DNA from: Kocuria sp. cx-455
Lineage (GTDB): Bacteria > Actinomycetota > Actinomycetes > Actinomycetales > Micrococcaceae
Assembly (NCBI RefSeq): GCF_014698015.1
Contig: NZ_JACXBS010000001.1
Span: 310,001-374,000 of the forward strand
Direction: 5' to 3'
DNA length: 64,000 bases
Shown: positions 7,778 to 15,350 of the stretch, piece by piece
Layout: each line of letters begins with the position of its first letter
How positions within the stretch are numbered: position 1 is the stretch's first letter
The notes under the pieces: generated by a model
What the model saw: only the letters and a program-made list of their open reading frames with translations
What the model was told of the DNA's origin: nothing
Databases searched by the model: none
Translations under genes and position numbers: made by a program

Positions 7778-8886
7778 GCGCCATCACCACTGATCAAGCG
7801 GTGCCTCGCGCCGCCCCCGAAAGTTCGTCAGCGCAACGGGTCACCAGGGCCTCGCGTGCTCGTGTCTTCCGTGCTCTGGCCGCGACCAGCGCCAAGGAGA
7901 TCCTTCGGGACCCCAAGACCCTCTTTTTCACTGCGGTTTTCCCCTTCTTCTTCCTCGGACTTTTCTGGTTCATGGACAACACCTTCATGAACGATGGCCC
8001 GGCACCCCAAGTAGCCGTTGTGGCCGGCTCACAGAGCGAGGGAGTCGTCAGCGCTCTCGAAAACCAGGGCATCACTGCAACGACCGATCCCGCCGCGGGA
8101 AGTAATGCCGGGCCGGAGGCCCCGGTGGCTTGGATAGAGACCGGTGATGATTCGGTGACCACAACTTTGACCGGAAGCGAGCTGCCGGCCCGGGGTTCGG
8201 TTCTCGAAGGTTTGAGAGATGCAGGCTTCTCCAGGACGGCGGTGGAGTTCACCGGTGCCGACGGAACCGTGATGACGGACATGCTGGCCATCTCCCTGCC
8301 CAGTGTGCTCATGGTGGCCTTACTTTCGCTTGCTTTCTTGGGTACTGCGGCACCGCTGGTAGGGCTCCGGCAACGCGGGACACTACGCCTGCTGGGAACC
8401 ATGCCCATCGACCGAACCCTCTTCATGGTGTCCCAATGGCCGATCCGTGTTGGCATCGCAGGCTTTCAACTGGCCGTTATCGCGGCGGCTGCTTGGACCT
8501 GGGGGCTGCTGGACTTCACGCAATTGCCTCAGCTGCTCCTCACAACGTTCCTGGGATTGTTGGCTCTCTTTGCCTTGGGGTACCTGGTGGTTGCACGCAT
8601 CAAGAGCCAAGAATTGGCCACGGCCATCCTGGCCCTGTTGCTGCCCCTGGCACTGCTGCTCTCCGGAGCCATGATGCCCAAGGAATACCTGCCCGACGCG
8701 TTGGTTCGCTTTGCTGACTTCATGCCCACCACGGTGCTGGCACAAGCACTTGGGGAATCCATGACCGGTCAGTCGCAGGGGGGCCTGTCCCTTCCGATGG
8801 CTTGGCTCGTCCTGGCCGCAATGGCGGCGCTCTGCGGATTCTGTGCCTCCCGTCTGTTCACCTGGGACCAAGGGGACAAGCAATGA
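7774..8886 (+). CDS. ABC-2 type permease of the RiPP cluster
   Basis: 370-residue integral membrane subunit. One membrane helix at about 50-68 (FFTAVFPFFFLGLFWFMDN) is followed by an extracytoplasmic domain of roughly 100 residues and then five membrane helices from about 170 on, the ABC2_membrane_3 layout. It overlaps the ATPase gene upstream and the YcaO gene downstream by four bases each, which shows translational coupling of transport and biosynthesis. Probable substrate is the modified peptide; this is inferred from position. Confidence 0.85.
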   Translation: MSAITTDQAVPRAAPESSSAQRVTRASRARVFRALAATSAKEILRDPKTLFFTAVFPFFFLGLFWFMDNTFMNDGPAPQVAVVAGSQSEGVVSALENQGITATTDPAAGSNAGPEAPVAWIETGDDSVTTTLTGSELPARGSVLEGLRDAGFSRTAVEFTGADGTVMTDMLAISLPSVLMVALLSLAFLGTAAPLVGLRQRGTLRLLGTMPIDRTLFMVSQWPIRVGIAGFQLAVIAAAAWTWGLLDFTQLPQLLLTTFLGLLALFALGYLVVARIKSQELATAILALLLPLALLLSGAMMPKEYLPDALVRFADFMPTTVLAQALGESMTGQSQGGLSLPMAWLVLAAMAALCGFCASRLFTWDQGDKQ

Positions 8887-10247
8887 GCGCCCAACCGATC
8901 GACCGTGTGGATCGCAACACGTCGCGAGATGAGCGATCGTTGGGAGACCTGCCCAGAGTCGCGGCTCTGGTCGGTGATTACGGACTGGTGTCCAAGACCT
9001 ACGGCATGCCCATCCGACACGGTGACCCCCGATTCCCCATCACGTGTGGATCACTGGGGGACCTCGCAACTGTGATACCCAATGTTGCCGAATGCACCGG
9101 CGGCAAGGGTGTTCGGGGCGGCCTGGACGGCGCCGGTGGAGGGGTGGACGGAGACCGCGCCCGCTACGTGAGCGTGGCGGAGTCCCTGGAACGTTACTCC
9201 TCTTCCGTGGTGGCCACGGAACAACTCCTGTGGGCCACTCCGGCCGAATTGGGTAACACCGCGGTATCGCCCGAGGCGTTCCCGCAGTGCTCCGAGACCG
9301 AGTTGGCTCATCCCAAGAGCATTCACGGCCCCGTGGATGTCGACTGCCCGATCCGTTGGGTGCGGGGATGGTCGCTCACACGCCGCGAACCCGCATGGGT
9401 TCCAGCCGTAGCCGTCTGGCTGCAATTGGCACAGCGAACTCGAGGTGAGCGATTCACCGCGGGGATCTCCACCGGGTCGGCAACGCATACCGATCTCTCC
9501 GCGGCAGTGCTCAACGGACTGTGCGAAGTGATCGAGCGGGACTCCATCGCGCTCACCTGGCTGCAGAAGATCCGGTGGCCGGAATTGAAGATCGACTGGA
9601 CGCACCCGAAACTGGAACCCTTCGCGCAGCGTCACCAGCGTTCGTTCGTCAATGCCCGATTCTTCGATGCGACCACGGATCTGGGTGTCCCCACGATTTA
9701 CGCATTGGAGACCACCGAGCATCACCCGGCACTGGGGCAGCTGGTCATGTGTAACACCGATCTGGACCCCGTCAACGGAGTGGCCAAGATGCTCCGGGAA
9801 TCGGCCTCCTCACGCATTGCGCTGCAGTCTCCCCGGCCGGTTCCGGAAGACGTCTTCGAGTTCACCACGGTGTTCCACGGCGCGCTGCACATGGGGGCAC
9901 CCCACCGGGCGGAAGCGTTCGATTTCCTCTCCTCGGCCAGTCCCACGCGGAAACTCGAGGAGTTACCGTCCTTGGACTCCGGGGACCCTGCCACGGATCT
10001 GAACGTGGTGCTCGGCAAACTCGCGGATCGCGGTCACGACGTGATCGTGGTGGACATGACCACCGATGAAGCGAGGGACGTGGGATTCCACGTGGTCAAG
10101 GTCCTGGTCCCTTCCCTGATGCCGCTGTCATTCGTTCACGCCGGTCGGTACTTGGCCACTCCGCGCCTCTATCAAGCCCCTCGAGACATGGGTCATCCCG
10201 TGCTGAGCGAGGACCAGATCAACCCCGACCCGCAACCATTCGCCTGA
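8883..10247 (+). CDS. YcaO-domain cyclodehydratase (azoline-forming)
   Basis: 454-residue YcaO protein, the ATP-dependent enzyme that converts Cys, Ser and Thr of a precursor peptide into thiazolines and (methyl)oxazolines. The typical helices with acidic ATP/Mg ligands are seen at RYVSVAESLERYS and in AAVLNGLCEVIERDSIALTW. The protein ends in NPDPQPFA, the proline-rich C-terminal tail that marks azoline-forming YcaO enzymes. It lacks its own leader-binding ThiF-like N-terminal domain, which fits the separate partner genes downstream. The ATG at 8883 overlaps the permease stop. Confidence 0.92.
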   Translation: MSAQPIDRVDRNTSRDERSLGDLPRVAALVGDYGLVSKTYGMPIRHGDPRFPITCGSLGDLATVIPNVAECTGGKGVRGGLDGAGGGVDGDRARYVSVAESLERYSSSVVATEQLLWATPAELGNTAVSPEAFPQCSETELAHPKSIHGPVDVDCPIRWVRGWSLTRREPAWVPAVAVWLQLAQRTRGERFTAGISTGSATHTDLSAAVLNGLCEVIERDSIALTWLQKIRWPELKIDWTHPKLEPFAQRHQRSFVNARFFDATTDLGVPTIYALETTEHHPALGQLVMCNTDLDPVNGVAKMLRESASSRIALQSPRPVPEDVFEFTTVFHGALHMGAPHRAEAFDFLSSASPTRKLEELPSLDSGDPATDLNVVLGKLADRGHDVIVVDMTTDEARDVGFHVVKVLVPSLMPLSFVHAGRYLATPRLYQAPRDMGHPVLSEDQINPDPQPFA

Positions 10248-10263
10248 GGACACCGAGAACACC

Positions 10264-10917
10264 ATGAGAATTCACATCATCGCGCAGGGCAGCTTTGGCC
10301 CAGCCGTCGCCAACAGAATCGAGCAGCTCAGCGCCGCTCATCACACCGTTACCACCACACGTGCCACGCCCTCCGCATTATTGGCGGCGTGCTGGCCGGC
10401 CGCCGATCTCCGAGTGCTGATCACGGGTCGGGAAAGCCGGAAATTAGTCGAATACGTGGACCGCTGCGCACACGAGGAACGGACGGACTTCCTCTCGATT
10501 TCCCGAGATCATCCTCGGCTGTTCCTCGGGCCGCTCGTCCTACCCGGTCGCACGGCCTGCGCCACCTGCGCCTGCGGTCGCGCGGACCAGCACGACGCCG
10601 CTCGGGCGGCCTCACAGCCGCTGCGAGACGCGTACGACCGAGACCTTGACCTGGAGCCCGGAGGGTTCCTCCCCTCCCACGTCGGCATGGCCGCTGCCTA
10701 CGCGCTCGAGATCGCGGAAGAATTACATGTCAGGGGAGACAGCGAGCGTGCCGGCACCATTTCTCAAGTGAACCTGCACGACGGATCGATGCGGCGCTCC
10801 ACGGTGGTGGGTATCCATGGTTGCCCGCGTTGCCGAACGACACCTCCGCTGTCGGAATCTTCATGGCAGAACCTCACCCACCTGGGGCTGTCGATGGTGG
10901 GTGAACAACGTGGCTGA
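10264..10917 (+). CDS. Stand-alone ThiF/E1-like partner of the YcaO enzyme
   Basis: 217-residue protein resembling the ocin-ThiF/cyclodehydratase C-type domain that presents precursor peptides to YcaO enzymes. A Rossmann-like start (HIIAQGSFGPAVANRI) is followed by the family signature GPLVLPGRTACATC with CATC at 99-102, and a second pair CPRC at 187-190, which together would make the structural zinc site. It has no N-terminal winged helix, so leader binding probably falls to the fused protein encoded next. It overlaps that gene by eight bases. Confidence 0.75.
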   Translation: MRIHIIAQGSFGPAVANRIEQLSAAHHTVTTTRATPSALLAACWPAADLRVLITGRESRKLVEYVDRCAHEERTDFLSISRDHPRLFLGPLVLPGRTACATCACGRADQHDAARAASQPLRDAYDRDLDLEPGGFLPSHVGMAAAYALEIAEELHVRGDSERAGTISQVNLHDGSMRRSTVVGIHGCPRCRTTPPLSESSWQNLTHLGLSMVGEQRG

Positions 10918-12580
10918 ATCGACCTTGAGCGCGGCCGCCATGTCCGCCGCAATCCACACGGATCCGCAATTCGCTCCGCCCACGCTCCCTCGCCTGATTC
11001 CCGGCCTGGTGCGGGTTCCCACCGCCGATGGTCTGATCGTCGATGGCGGGCCGAGCAGACAGTCCTTCACCGGGCGTAGCGCGGCCACGGCCCTCCCCGC
11101 GGTCATGGACGCCCTGGACGGAACATCGGATCTCGCCCAGCTCAGCACCATCCTCGAGATGCCGCAGGAGCACGTGGATCAGTTCCTGGCTTTGCTCTAC
11201 ACCACGGGAATGTTGGAAGACGCAGCCACGGACGTCCCGGAATCAGACTCGACCAACGGCTTCGATCCCGAGGCGCGGATCTTCCTGACCAGGTCTCTGG
11301 ACACCACCCGGGCTCACCGCTCCTTCTCGCAATTGCGTGAGTCCGTCCACCAGGCTCCCCTGGCAGTTCACGGTGACGGACCCTGGACTCGTGAATTGAA
11401 TGACCAACTGACCGCGGAGGGTTTCACGGTTGTTCCCGGCCATGACGGCCCGGAGGGAACGGGGGTCGACACCCGCTCGCACCGCAACGCCTGTGTGGTC
11501 TTGGTGCTGCAGAACGCGGCAGACGTGCGGCGCGCCGACCAATGGCTCGATCACGGTTGGCACGTGTTTCCCGTCCTGCCCGAATTTCGTGCCCTGACCA
11601 TAGGGCCGTTGCTGGAACCCGCCGCCGCGCCGTGCCCCTCCTGCGCAGTGGATTGCCCGCGCTTCGAGTTCCCAGAGGCGGCGAACAGCGGCCGGGGACT
11701 ACTGGTACCGCTGGTCGTTCGTCACCTGATGGCCCACGTAGGCAGGATCGGGACCACTCGATCTCGGCTGGATCGAGTTCGCATCGACCTCGAGACCTGG
11801 CAGACCGATAATCTCCCGGTGGCCTTCGCCCCGAACTGTGCGCGATGCGCGGCCGTGACTCCACCCCGACGTGCGGGTCACGCGGTGCCCGTGGCACACG
11901 CTTTCGAGACCTCCGTGGCGTTCCCCGCTCGCAAGTACTGCGATCCGGCCGGGCATCAGGTGCATTACAAATCATCCAATATTGCCCTGCAACAAGACTC
12001 CATTGTGTGGCCGGCCGCCCCTGTTGAACAGGTCTCGTGCGTCACACCGAACGCGGCGAGCGGATGGTGCAACCGGGACACCGTCACGGATTTGATCCGC
12101 CGCTCGACGGGCCGACGCCCGGGCCCCCAAAGTACCGGCAAGCACGTCCAGCGCTACGCCCCCACAGGGGGCAACCTGGGGTCTCCGCAAGCCTATCTGG
12201 TGGCCCGGGATGTTCCAGGGCTGCAGCCGGGTGTCTATGGCTACCAATCAGGCGAAAACTCCCTGGCACGTTTGACCTGGCTCACCGGTCAGGAACCCGA
12301 ACTGGGAGGGACGGCACCGGCAACGGTGATCCTCACCGGGGGACTGGCGAAAGTGGGAGGCAAGTACGGGGCCTTTGCCTGGCGGATCGTGCACCTTGAC
12401 GCCGGCGCCGCTACCGCTCAGATGATGATTCTCGCCGATCACCACCGAGTGAACTTGGCGCTGGCTCCGACCTGGGACGATGACCGGATCCTGGAGTCCC
12501 TGAACCTCGACGACCGTGAAGAAGTCATTACCGCCGTGATCCACCTGGACCACGCCGTGGAACAGGAGGACCAACGATGA
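10910..12580 (+). CDS. Fused leader-binding/ThiF-like and SagB-type azoline dehydrogenase
   Basis: 556-residue fusion. Residues about 28-105 form a winged-helix segment of the RiPP recognition element type (PGLVRVPTADGLIV ... GMLED). Residues about 120-330 are ThiF-like, with CPSC (242-245) and CARC (310-313) as likely zinc ligands. Residues about 385-550 are a SagB/nitroreductase-like FMN domain with YAPTGGNLGSPQAY and the catalytic Lys-Tyr pair in GGKYGAF (485-486). The fusion should bind the leader and oxidise azolines to azoles. I start at GTG 10910, behind GGTGGG and overlapping the upstream stop; GTG 10901 is an alternative. Confidence 0.82.
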   Translation: MAESTLSAAAMSAAIHTDPQFAPPTLPRLIPGLVRVPTADGLIVDGGPSRQSFTGRSAATALPAVMDALDGTSDLAQLSTILEMPQEHVDQFLALLYTTGMLEDAATDVPESDSTNGFDPEARIFLTRSLDTTRAHRSFSQLRESVHQAPLAVHGDGPWTRELNDQLTAEGFTVVPGHDGPEGTGVDTRSHRNACVVLVLQNAADVRRADQWLDHGWHVFPVLPEFRALTIGPLLEPAAAPCPSCAVDCPRFEFPEAANSGRGLLVPLVVRHLMAHVGRIGTTRSRLDRVRIDLETWQTDNLPVAFAPNCARCAAVTPPRRAGHAVPVAHAFETSVAFPARKYCDPAGHQVHYKSSNIALQQDSIVWPAAPVEQVSCVTPNAASGWCNRDTVTDLIRRSTGRRPGPQSTGKHVQRYAPTGGNLGSPQAYLVARDVPGLQPGVYGYQSGENSLARLTWLTGQEPELGGTAPATVILTGGLAKVGGKYGAFAWRIVHLDAGAATAQMMILADHHRVNLALAPTWDDDRILESLNLDDREEVITAVIHLDHAVEQEDQR

Positions 12581-13326
12581 CCACCATCACGATGACGCAA
12601 GACCGTAGCACGCAGTTCGAGCTCTTGACGCAGCTGCGGAAAGGCGTGTACCACGCCAGGCGGGAGCTGGCCGTTCATGGCCCGCGCTCGCTCTCGGAGA
12701 CGGTGCCACGAGTGACTCCCCTGGTGCGCCCCGAAGTGGAGCGGACCTACGAGTTCGCTGCCGCGCCGCCGGTAGAGGACGTGGATACTCTTCTGAGCCA
12801 CCGGTCCAGTCAACGGTTCTTCGCCGACCTCGCCGTGGACCCGCGCGTGCTTGCTGCGGCCGTCTTGGAAGCCTTGCGCGCAGACAGCGCCTGTTGGCCC
12901 GAGGACGAGCCCGTGGACCTCCTGGTGGTCGTGAATTCCGTGACCGGAATGGAACCGGGACTCTACCGGGCGCAACCGGCTGAGTCGACCGACGCGGTGA
13001 CATTCAATTTCTTGCAGCACATCAGTCGCCAAGACATCGCAGAGATGGTCCTACAACTGGAATTCGCCCACGCCCCGGCCATCATCATGGCCGTAGCTTC
13101 CCTGGAAGCCCACCTCCAGAGGTGGGGAGACCACGGGGAACCGCTGATGAACCGGCGAGCCGGTCAGGCAGTGGCTTCAGCCCTCCTCAACGCGCAGCGC
13201 CGCGGCGTTGCGGGACAGATTTTCGCCGGATGCCTGCCCTCAGGCTTGGCCCGCCACCTCACGGTGGACGGCTACTACAGGGCACAGCTACTGGCCGCGG
13301 TCATAGGACATCCCTGGACCGCCTGA
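12577..13326 (+). CDS. Second nitroreductase-like protein of the RiPP cluster
   Basis: 249-residue nitroreductase/SagB-like protein: SHRSSQRFFADL (about 69-80) is the usual RRSxRxF element at the start of the FMN fold, and the C-terminal half keeps the helical pattern. The Lys-Tyr pair seen in the fused dehydrogenase is missing, so it may be a scaffold partner or act on a different step. It overlaps the fused gene by four bases (ATGA). Several azole-peptide clusters carry two such proteins; the division of labour is not known here. Confidence 0.75.
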   Translation: MTTITMTQDRSTQFELLTQLRKGVYHARRELAVHGPRSLSETVPRVTPLVRPEVERTYEFAAAPPVEDVDTLLSHRSSQRFFADLAVDPRVLAAAVLEALRADSACWPEDEPVDLLVVVNSVTGMEPGLYRAQPAESTDAVTFNFLQHISRQDIAEMVLQLEFAHAPAIIMAVASLEAHLQRWGDHGEPLMNRRAGQAVASALLNAQRRGVAGQIFAGCLPSGLARHLTVDGYYRAQLLAAVIGHPWTA

Positions 13327-13332
13327 AGACCC

Positions 13333-13382
13333 ATACGTCATCGACGTATCGGGAGACCACGTCTCCACCCGGCCACTTGGCC
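13333..13382. promoter_or_regulatory. Three consecutive small inverted repeats before the precursor genes
   Basis: ATACGTC/GACGTAT (13333-13349), GGAGAC/GTCTCC (13352-13366) and GGCCACTTGGCC (13371-13382) follow one another in the gap between the second nitroreductase-like gene and the first precursor gene. They could form hairpins that stabilise or attenuate the precursor mRNA, or mark a separate promoter region. Confidence 0.35.
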
Positions 13383-13420
13383 ACACATCACACAGCACCA
13401 CTCATGAAAGCGAGTACCCC

Positions 13421-13609
13421 ATGCACGAGAACATCAACCCCCACGAGCTCACCACCGATCTTTTCGCAGCGGACCTGGACTCCGTGGGCGCGGACGAACT
13501 GCCCACGGATGCCGCCTTCGCCTCGCTGTCCAGCGGTTCCACCGGAGGCAGTGCTTCTTGCCCCGTTTCCTCCGCCAGCACTGTGGGCACCGTCGCCTGC
13601 TGGGGCTAA
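13421..13609 (+). CDS. RiPP precursor peptide A1
   Basis: 62-residue precursor. The acidic leader holds LFAADLD (about 14-20), matching LSAEDLD in the two peptides that follow. The C-terminal part, from about residue 30, is built of Ser, Thr, Gly, Ala, Val and Cys with the core SCPVSSAS, and ends TVACWG. It is the only one of the three with a second Cys. Ser, Thr and Cys residues are the predicted sites of azole formation and dehydration. GAAAGCGAG ahead of the ATG is a weak ribosome-binding site compared with the next two genes. Confidence 0.85.
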   Translation: MHENINPHELTTDLFAADLDSVGADELPTDAAFASLSSGSTGGSASCPVSSASTVGTVACWG

Positions 13610-13656
13610 ACGGCCACTCTCAGTCATTCATACCTTCAGAACAAAGGAATTACATC

Positions 13657-13836
13657 ATGCAGGACAACAAGAACACCCCCGATCTGAACGCCATTGACCT
13701 GGGCGACGCACTATCTGCTGAGGACCTGGATGCAACGGCTGCCCTGGGTACATGGGGCTCCGCCGGAACTTTTGCTAGCGGCTCTTGTCCCGTCTCCACC
13801 GCGTCATCCGGCGGTTCGGCGTCCTCATTCGGATAA
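13657..13836 (+). CDS. RiPP precursor peptide A2
   Basis: 59-residue precursor. The leader includes ALSAEDLDATAAL (about 18-30), and the core from about residue 31 contains SCPVSTAS (43-50) and ends SASSFG. An AAAGGA ribosome-binding site lies about ten bases before the ATG. The leader box and the SCPxS(S/T)A core are shared with A1 and A3, while the rest of the core differs, so each gene should give a distinct product of the same enzymes. Confidence 0.88.
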   Translation: MQDNKNTPDLNAIDLGDALSAEDLDATAALGTWGSAGTFASGSCPVSTASSGGSASSFG

Positions 13837-13894
13837 CAAACGGCCAGATCCACTCGTCACACGCAAACAAATCATCACTACCAAGGAGAAAACA

Positions 13895-14083
13895 ATGACG
13901 CAGTACAACAACCAGGGCAACGACATCGATCAGCTGATCGCCCAGGACCTCAGCGCAGAGGACTTGGACAACGTCACCGCAGCGGGTTTCACCACTGCGG
14001 GCTCGTTCTTCAGTGCTGGCACGGCCTCGTGCCCGGCATCCTCCGCCGGAAGCGCAGGTTCCTTCTCTTCGGCCGGCGGCTGA
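13895..14083 (+). CDS. RiPP precursor peptide A3
   Basis: 62-residue precursor with the best ribosome-binding site of the three (AAGGAG). The leader contains DLSAEDLDNVTAAG (18-31) and the core SCPASSAG (45-52), ending FSSAGG. The likely leader/core border is after the Ala-Ala of VTAA, or the equivalent place in A2; this is an inference. It is followed by a strong hairpin, so the three precursor genes could be made in larger amounts than the downstream enzymes. Confidence 0.88.
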   Translation: MTQYNNQGNDIDQLIAQDLSAEDLDNVTAAGFTTAGSFFSAGTASCPASSAGSAGSFSSAGG

Positions 14084-14106
14084 TCCTGAAGCATTCTTGA
14101 ACATTT

Positions 14107-14144
14107 GCGGTGGGGTGCGATCCACGCGGTCCGCACCCCACCGC
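14107..14144. terminator. Hairpin between precursor genes and downstream enzymes
   Basis: A perfect 13-bp stem GCGGTGGGGTGCG / CGCACCCCACCGC with a 12-base loop lies between A3 and the protease gene. It has no T run, and the next gene starts 25 bases later in the same direction, so it is probably a partial terminator or mRNA-stabilising stem that raises precursor over enzyme expression. Confidence 0.7.
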
Positions 14145-14168
14145 GAACACCATTACGAAAGGACCGTC

Positions 14169-15326
14169 ATGGCCGTTCTCAACGACAGCCCGGCGCCGGC
14201 GCCGGCACCCGCGCCCGAGAACGGGCGTGCGGAATCCACCGACGTGGTGACGTGGTTTCTTACCACGCCACATCAACTGAAGCTGCACGTGGAACGCACT
14301 CACGGTCTCGACGACCGTGATCTGCTCTACGACCCGGCGCGGGGAAAATACTTGGCACTCAGCGGTAGTGCCGGTGCCCTGATCAGCCATTTCGACGGCA
14401 CTCGAACCGGCACCGATGTGCTGGCGCAACTGCGGCAAGAACCGACTCGGGCTCAGACGGAACGGGTGGCACGGCTTTTCCACGACATTCGACAGAACGG
14501 ATTCCTCACCGAGCCCCCCTTGAACGAGCGGGGCCGGGAGGCAACGGCGCGCTTCGCCCGCAGGGAGCACATGTTCCGTTTCCCCATGGTCAGGAATGTG
14601 GGTCGGTTCTTGGAGCCGGTCACGTCTCCTTGGCGGTCGGTTCCCCCTTTGGCCCTGGTCATCGGGTGGCTGCTCCTGGCCGCAACCGGGGTGGGCTTCG
14701 GAATTGCCGGGGTGACCAGCACGGAGGTCAGGTCCATGCCTACCAATCTGTGGGTCGTTCCACTGGTCATGGCCGCCCAGATCGCTGCTCATGAACTGGC
14801 CCATGCGATGGTCTGTCAGTATCTGCGGGTTCCCGCTCGAGAAGCAGGGGTTGCGCTCATGCTCTACTTCCTGCCGGTCGGCTACGTGGACCGGACGGAC
14901 AGTTATCGCGTGCGATCTCGGTCGGGGCGGATCATGATCGCCATGGCGGGACCCCTCAGCGACCAGGTGTGGTTCGGCGCGGCGGGTGTCCTGGCGTTGA
15001 CCGCACCCGATCCCGTGGCTCACATGGCCGTGGTCGTCATGGTCTGTCAGATCCTGCTGACCGTGATGAACTTCAACCCCCTCACCCCCTCCGACGGTTA
15101 TCACGCGGTCACGGCCGCACTGGGGATCATCAATATGCGGGGCAACGCCCTCCTGTATGCGGTGCACCTGGTGCTGCATACACCCCTGCCCACGAATTTC
15201 GATGCTAAGGGACCAACCGAAAGGGCCTGGCTCCTGGTCTACGCCGTGGGCTGTCTCGGATTCGTCGTCATCGCGCTCTTGTCCATTGTCCGAGCAGCCG
15301 GCACTTACCTGGCCGTATTTCTCTGA
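14169..15326 (+). CDS. PqqD-like domain fused to an M50 (site-2 type) zinc metalloprotease
   Basis: 385-residue membrane protein. Residues about 40-115 resemble a PqqD/RiPP recognition element (LLYDPARGKYLALSG, then LISHFDGTRTGTDVLAQL). The rest is a multi-pass M50-type protease with zinc motif HELAH at 208-212 and the second motif NFNPLTPSDGYH at 301-312 supplying the third ligand. The family is known as putative peptide zinc metalloproteases in RiPP loci. Likely role is removal of the leader at the membrane, using the PqqD part to hold it. GAAAGGA precedes the ATG. Confidence 0.8.
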   Translation: MAVLNDSPAPAPAPAPENGRAESTDVVTWFLTTPHQLKLHVERTHGLDDRDLLYDPARGKYLALSGSAGALISHFDGTRTGTDVLAQLRQEPTRAQTERVARLFHDIRQNGFLTEPPLNERGREATARFARREHMFRFPMVRNVGRFLEPVTSPWRSVPPLALVIGWLLLAATGVGFGIAGVTSTEVRSMPTNLWVVPLVMAAQIAAHELAHAMVCQYLRVPAREAGVALMLYFLPVGYVDRTDSYRVRSRSGRIMIAMAGPLSDQVWFGAAGVLALTAPDPVAHMAVVVMVCQILLTVMNFNPLTPSDGYHAVTAALGIINMRGNALLYAVHLVLHTPLPTNFDAKGPTERAWLLVYAVGCLGFVVIALLSIVRAAGTYLAVFL

Positions 15327-15350
15327 CCACCACCTCACGGAGGCCACATC

